Below the pieces are notes generated by a model. That model saw only the letters and a list, made by a program, of their open reading frames with translations, was not told where the DNA came from and searched no databases. From contig NDFF03000381.1 of assembly GCA_002150815.3 (NCBI GenBank), positions 496,001 to 560,000 on the forward strand: a stretch of 64,000 nucleotides of DNA. Direction: 5' to 3'. Position numbers and translations under genes: made by a program. Every line of letters begins with the position of its first letter. Position 1 is the stretch's first letter. Below are positions 61,557 through 64,000 of this stretch, piece by piece. The DNA comes from Grammothele lineata. Taxonomy: Eukaryota; Basidiomycota; Agaricomycetes; Polyporales; Polyporaceae.

Positions 61557-63503
61557 TTATGAACCGTCGGGAGTGAAAATCTGGAAGTTACGGTTGTACG
61601 TTCCAGACGCGAGCATTTTGCCGTCGTGTGAGAGGTCCACAGACATGACCTTGCCACCATCAGTAGGTAGCGTGCGTAGCAGCTGCCAGTCGTCTGCGCT
61701 CCAGAGCTTGACGAGCCCATCGTATCCGCCGCTGACGAAATACAAGCCGGATCGATACTTCCATTCCTCCAGCGCCTTCACCGAGTCGCTCGACTTGTCG
61801 TCAGTGTCATCATTGCCGTTCATATCGATGTCGGCGGAGAACGCAGGTGGGAGCTCATCCCCATGGAAGAAGCGCACATCGGAGACGTTCGAGAGGTGGG
61901 CAGGAATGGTATAAAGCGCCTTGAGTGAGCGCATATCCCATATTCGGATCGTGTCGTCTCCTGAACCCGTAGCGATTTGATAGCTGAGGGAGACGTGTCA
62001 GTACGACAGCGGACACTCTACGTCTGACGCACCCATTTGGCGAGAATGCAATAGAGTAAATAGCTTGTACGTGTCCGTCCAGAACCATCGCTGTCCGTCC
62101 TGATCGCAGATCCCATACACGACCAATAGCATCGAGACCACTGCGTCACATGTCAAAATTTGATTATTTATAGGATGATCAAGCCTGAGCACTTACCCCG
62201 AGGCGCAGAGGGCACCATCGTTTTGGAATTCGACTGAGAAGACTTCCTTCGAGTGCCCTTCTTGTAGGAGAAGCTCCTTGCAAGTCGGCACGTCCCATAG
62301 CCGCCAGGTCGTGTCAAAACTGGCGCTGGCAACATAGTTTCCTGAAGGATGGAATGCAACGCGTGCTACTCGGTCTGCGTGCCCCTTCATTGTGGCTAGT
62401 GGTGTTTCACTGTATGGAAGCAATGAATTTGTAGCTCACAGACCAAGGCGCGCAGCGGTCGTACCTATTAAGAGACCAGAGATTCACAGTGAGATCGGCC
62501 GCGCCACTGACCATGTTGACGGCGTCCTCGCTCTGCGTCAATGTTGCTTGCGGGTGCCATGCACTCCCCCTACACGATCCGTGTGACCTGTTCCAGTATT
62601 GGTATTGAATGAGCATTGAAAAAGACATTAGATAGAAGTGCTCACCTCTGAATGTTCGAACAGGAGTACATTCGGGCATGTTCCACAACTTCACGTTGCC
62701 TGCCCAACTTCCAGTAGCTAGAAACTTGCTATTGGGCGAGAATCGGACAAGAGAAATAGGGCGTTCGTCGCCAATTTGCGAACCGAGGTTTGCCAGGCTC
62801 TAGAGAGGCGTGATTACGATAATTACAGGTATATTATGGGGTGACTGACCTTGACGTCGGCGAAGACTTTCTTCCGGATGTCAATGATTCGACCAAGGGC
62901 CATTTTACTGTCTGATCGCTGCTGAGCGACTCGTTTTTGAGCTCTACAAGGAACACGGAAGGAAACGAAGGCAGTAAGCACCTATGTCTGGTGGTCCACC
63001 TATACAAATCCAACCTGGGAAGAGAGTACTCTGCTAAGGATCTCCTGGCCTCTAGCAATTCGAGGGAGCCGGGAGTATAGAACTCCTCCACCTATACGAT
63101 ATATGAAGACACAGATGAAAGGAAGGCAGAAATAGCGCACCTCTTCCTCGCTCTCCTCGGAGGAGGATTCATCCACCTGCATGGCCTCGTCTCCGCGCGC
63201 AGCATTGATTTGGGACAGGACATAAATGAGACGGTCTCTCCGATCGGGAGGCTATATACGCGTGATGAGCAGCATAAAGCAGCGGGATAAGAGGTTACTA
63301 ACACGTTCACCGAAGAGCGTTATAGGTTCTCCAATTTCGCGTAGTCTTGCCTTGACTTTGTTGTCGTCCGTCGGGACGGCGAGGTTGCGGGCTTTCTTCT
63401 TGCGCTCGAGCTCGTCCAGGATCACTTGATTCTCGAGACGCGCGCGCTCCGAGCCAAGATAGTTGCCATCGTCGATGAGAGTGTCGAACGTGAGCTCGGA
63501 CAT
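61557..63503 (-). CDS. PRP4: U4/U6 snRNP component PRP4 (WD40), with an apparent one-base frameshift
   Basis: Spliceosomal U4/U6 snRNP protein. Nine exons (63503-63303, 63251-63141, 63091-63015, 62943-62850, 62799-62646, 62587-62465, 62409-62197, 62140-62033, 61983-61557) would encode about 502 aa. The N-terminus has the SFM/PRP4 motif ([24 protein letters not shown]), then seven WD repeats, including [60 protein letters not shown] and [16 protein letters not shown]. Exon 6 opens with HTDRV in one frame and continues with SAWHPQATL in another. The total exon length is one base short of a multiple of three, and the shift falls at a run of five C (plus strand) at 62566-62570. All other junctions keep phase. 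A sequencing error in the homopolymer is the simplest explanation. Confidence 0.9.
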
Positions 63504-63729
63504 GGTGGCGGAGGGAAGACGCGTCGAGGCGCGACAGTGCTCACTGTCAGTCGGACTCGGCTGCGACAGTGCAAGTGTCTCGCACGAGGCGCTCGATGGG
63601 CGACTCTCCACGTGGGCGCGCGCTGTCGAACCGAACGCAACGTCACGTCCAGACGCGACTGCGCTCCCACTCACCTCTTCTCTCCTCCATCCCCTCCCTC
63701 CTTTCCCCCTCTCCTCCTATCTAGCCATC
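63504..63729. promoter_or_regulatory. divergent promoter of PRP4 and PMT gene
   Basis: 226 bp between head-to-head starts. An ACGCGT (MCB-type) lies at 63519-63524 in the PRP4 leader; the PMT side is C/T-rich. Confidence 0.45.
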
Positions 63730-64000
63730 ATGTCGGGCGGCGGCCCCAGCAGAATCCGCAACCGAAAGGCGCAGTCAGAACTATCCCGTGGTCACTCTCC
63801 AGACATCGACGAAGATGAACACCTCGACGTCCAGAACCCGGTACGTGACACGTAGGAGGCCCTCCCATCCCCACTTATCCCGAGATCCCTGTGCAGCGTA
63901 ATCGCAGCACGGTGGAGAAGCTGTTTGAGACGGAACAGATTAATGTTGCTATGATCGTGCTCCTCACGACCGTAGCGTTTGCTCTCCGCTTCTACAAAAT
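63730..64000 (+). CDS. protein O-mannosyltransferase (PMT family), 5' part only
   Basis: Transfers mannose from dolichyl-phosphate mannose to Ser/Thr of secretory proteins in the ER. Two exons are visible, 63730-63840 and from 63897 to the window edge, giving about 70 residues. The N-terminus is a basic cytosolic segment (RIRNRKAQSE) followed by acidic residues. The first membrane helix then begins with VAMIVLLTTVAFALRFYKI, which matches the start of the first helix of Pmt proteins, just before their catalytic Asp-Glu loop (outside the window). The subfamily cannot be decided from this fragment. Confidence 0.75.

Overview
The window looks like a piece of a filamentous basidiomycete nuclear genome, most likely an Agaricomycete (Polyporales-type gene content is an inference). 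It is GC-rich and gene-dense. Almost every gene is interrupted by very short introns, mostly 50-65 nt with GTRNGY donors and YAG acceptors. Protein families are typical of mushroom-forming fungi: Ostalpha/TMEM184, YVC1, a HET-domain protein, F-box/leucine-rich proteins and an MBF-type KilA-N/ankyrin factor. I reconstructed 26 complete protein-coding genes and one truncated at the right edge. Exons were joined by hand, checking splice sites, phase and known family motifs. No rRNA, tRNA, CRISPR array or transposon could be supported.

Layout, left to right: DED1 RNA helicase (+); an uncharacterised CPFC-motif protein (+); a GATA-finger factor (+); a 2.9-kb gene-free interval; SPT20 of SAGA (-) divergent from HGH1 (+); an RTC4-domain protein (-) divergent from an F-box protein (+); dienelactone hydrolase (+); a small uncharacterised protein (-); tRNA 2'-phosphotransferase TPT1 (-) divergent from a RING protein (+); an Ostalpha-like membrane protein (+) convergent with a HET-domain protein (-); a 1.4-kb gene-free interval; an F-box-like protein (-); vacuolar TRP channel YVC1 (+, about 24 exons); a lineage-specific protein with an internal tandem duplication (+); ERG4 sterol reductase (-) divergent from MPE1 (+); VPS5 (-) and MVP1 (-) in tandem, MVP1 divergent from an MBF transcription factor (+); an F-box-like protein (+); PRP4 (-) divergent from a protein O-mannosyltransferase (+, truncated).

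Most genes are conserved housekeeping functions: translation initiation, transcription co-activation, elongation-factor folding, tRNA splicing, pre-mRNA splicing, 3'-end processing, endosomal sorting, sterol synthesis and O-mannosylation. They do not form a biosynthetic or defence cluster. Many are head-to-head pairs 180-450 bp apart that may share promoters. I saw no convincing undescribed multi-gene system. The points most worth a second look are the exon-plus-intron tandem duplication at 43.7-44.8 kb, an apparent one-base frameshift in PRP4, micro-exons in YVC1 and the Ostalpha-like gene, a 642-nt intron inside the MBF DNA-binding domain, and the side-by-side PX-BAR genes VPS5 and MVP1.
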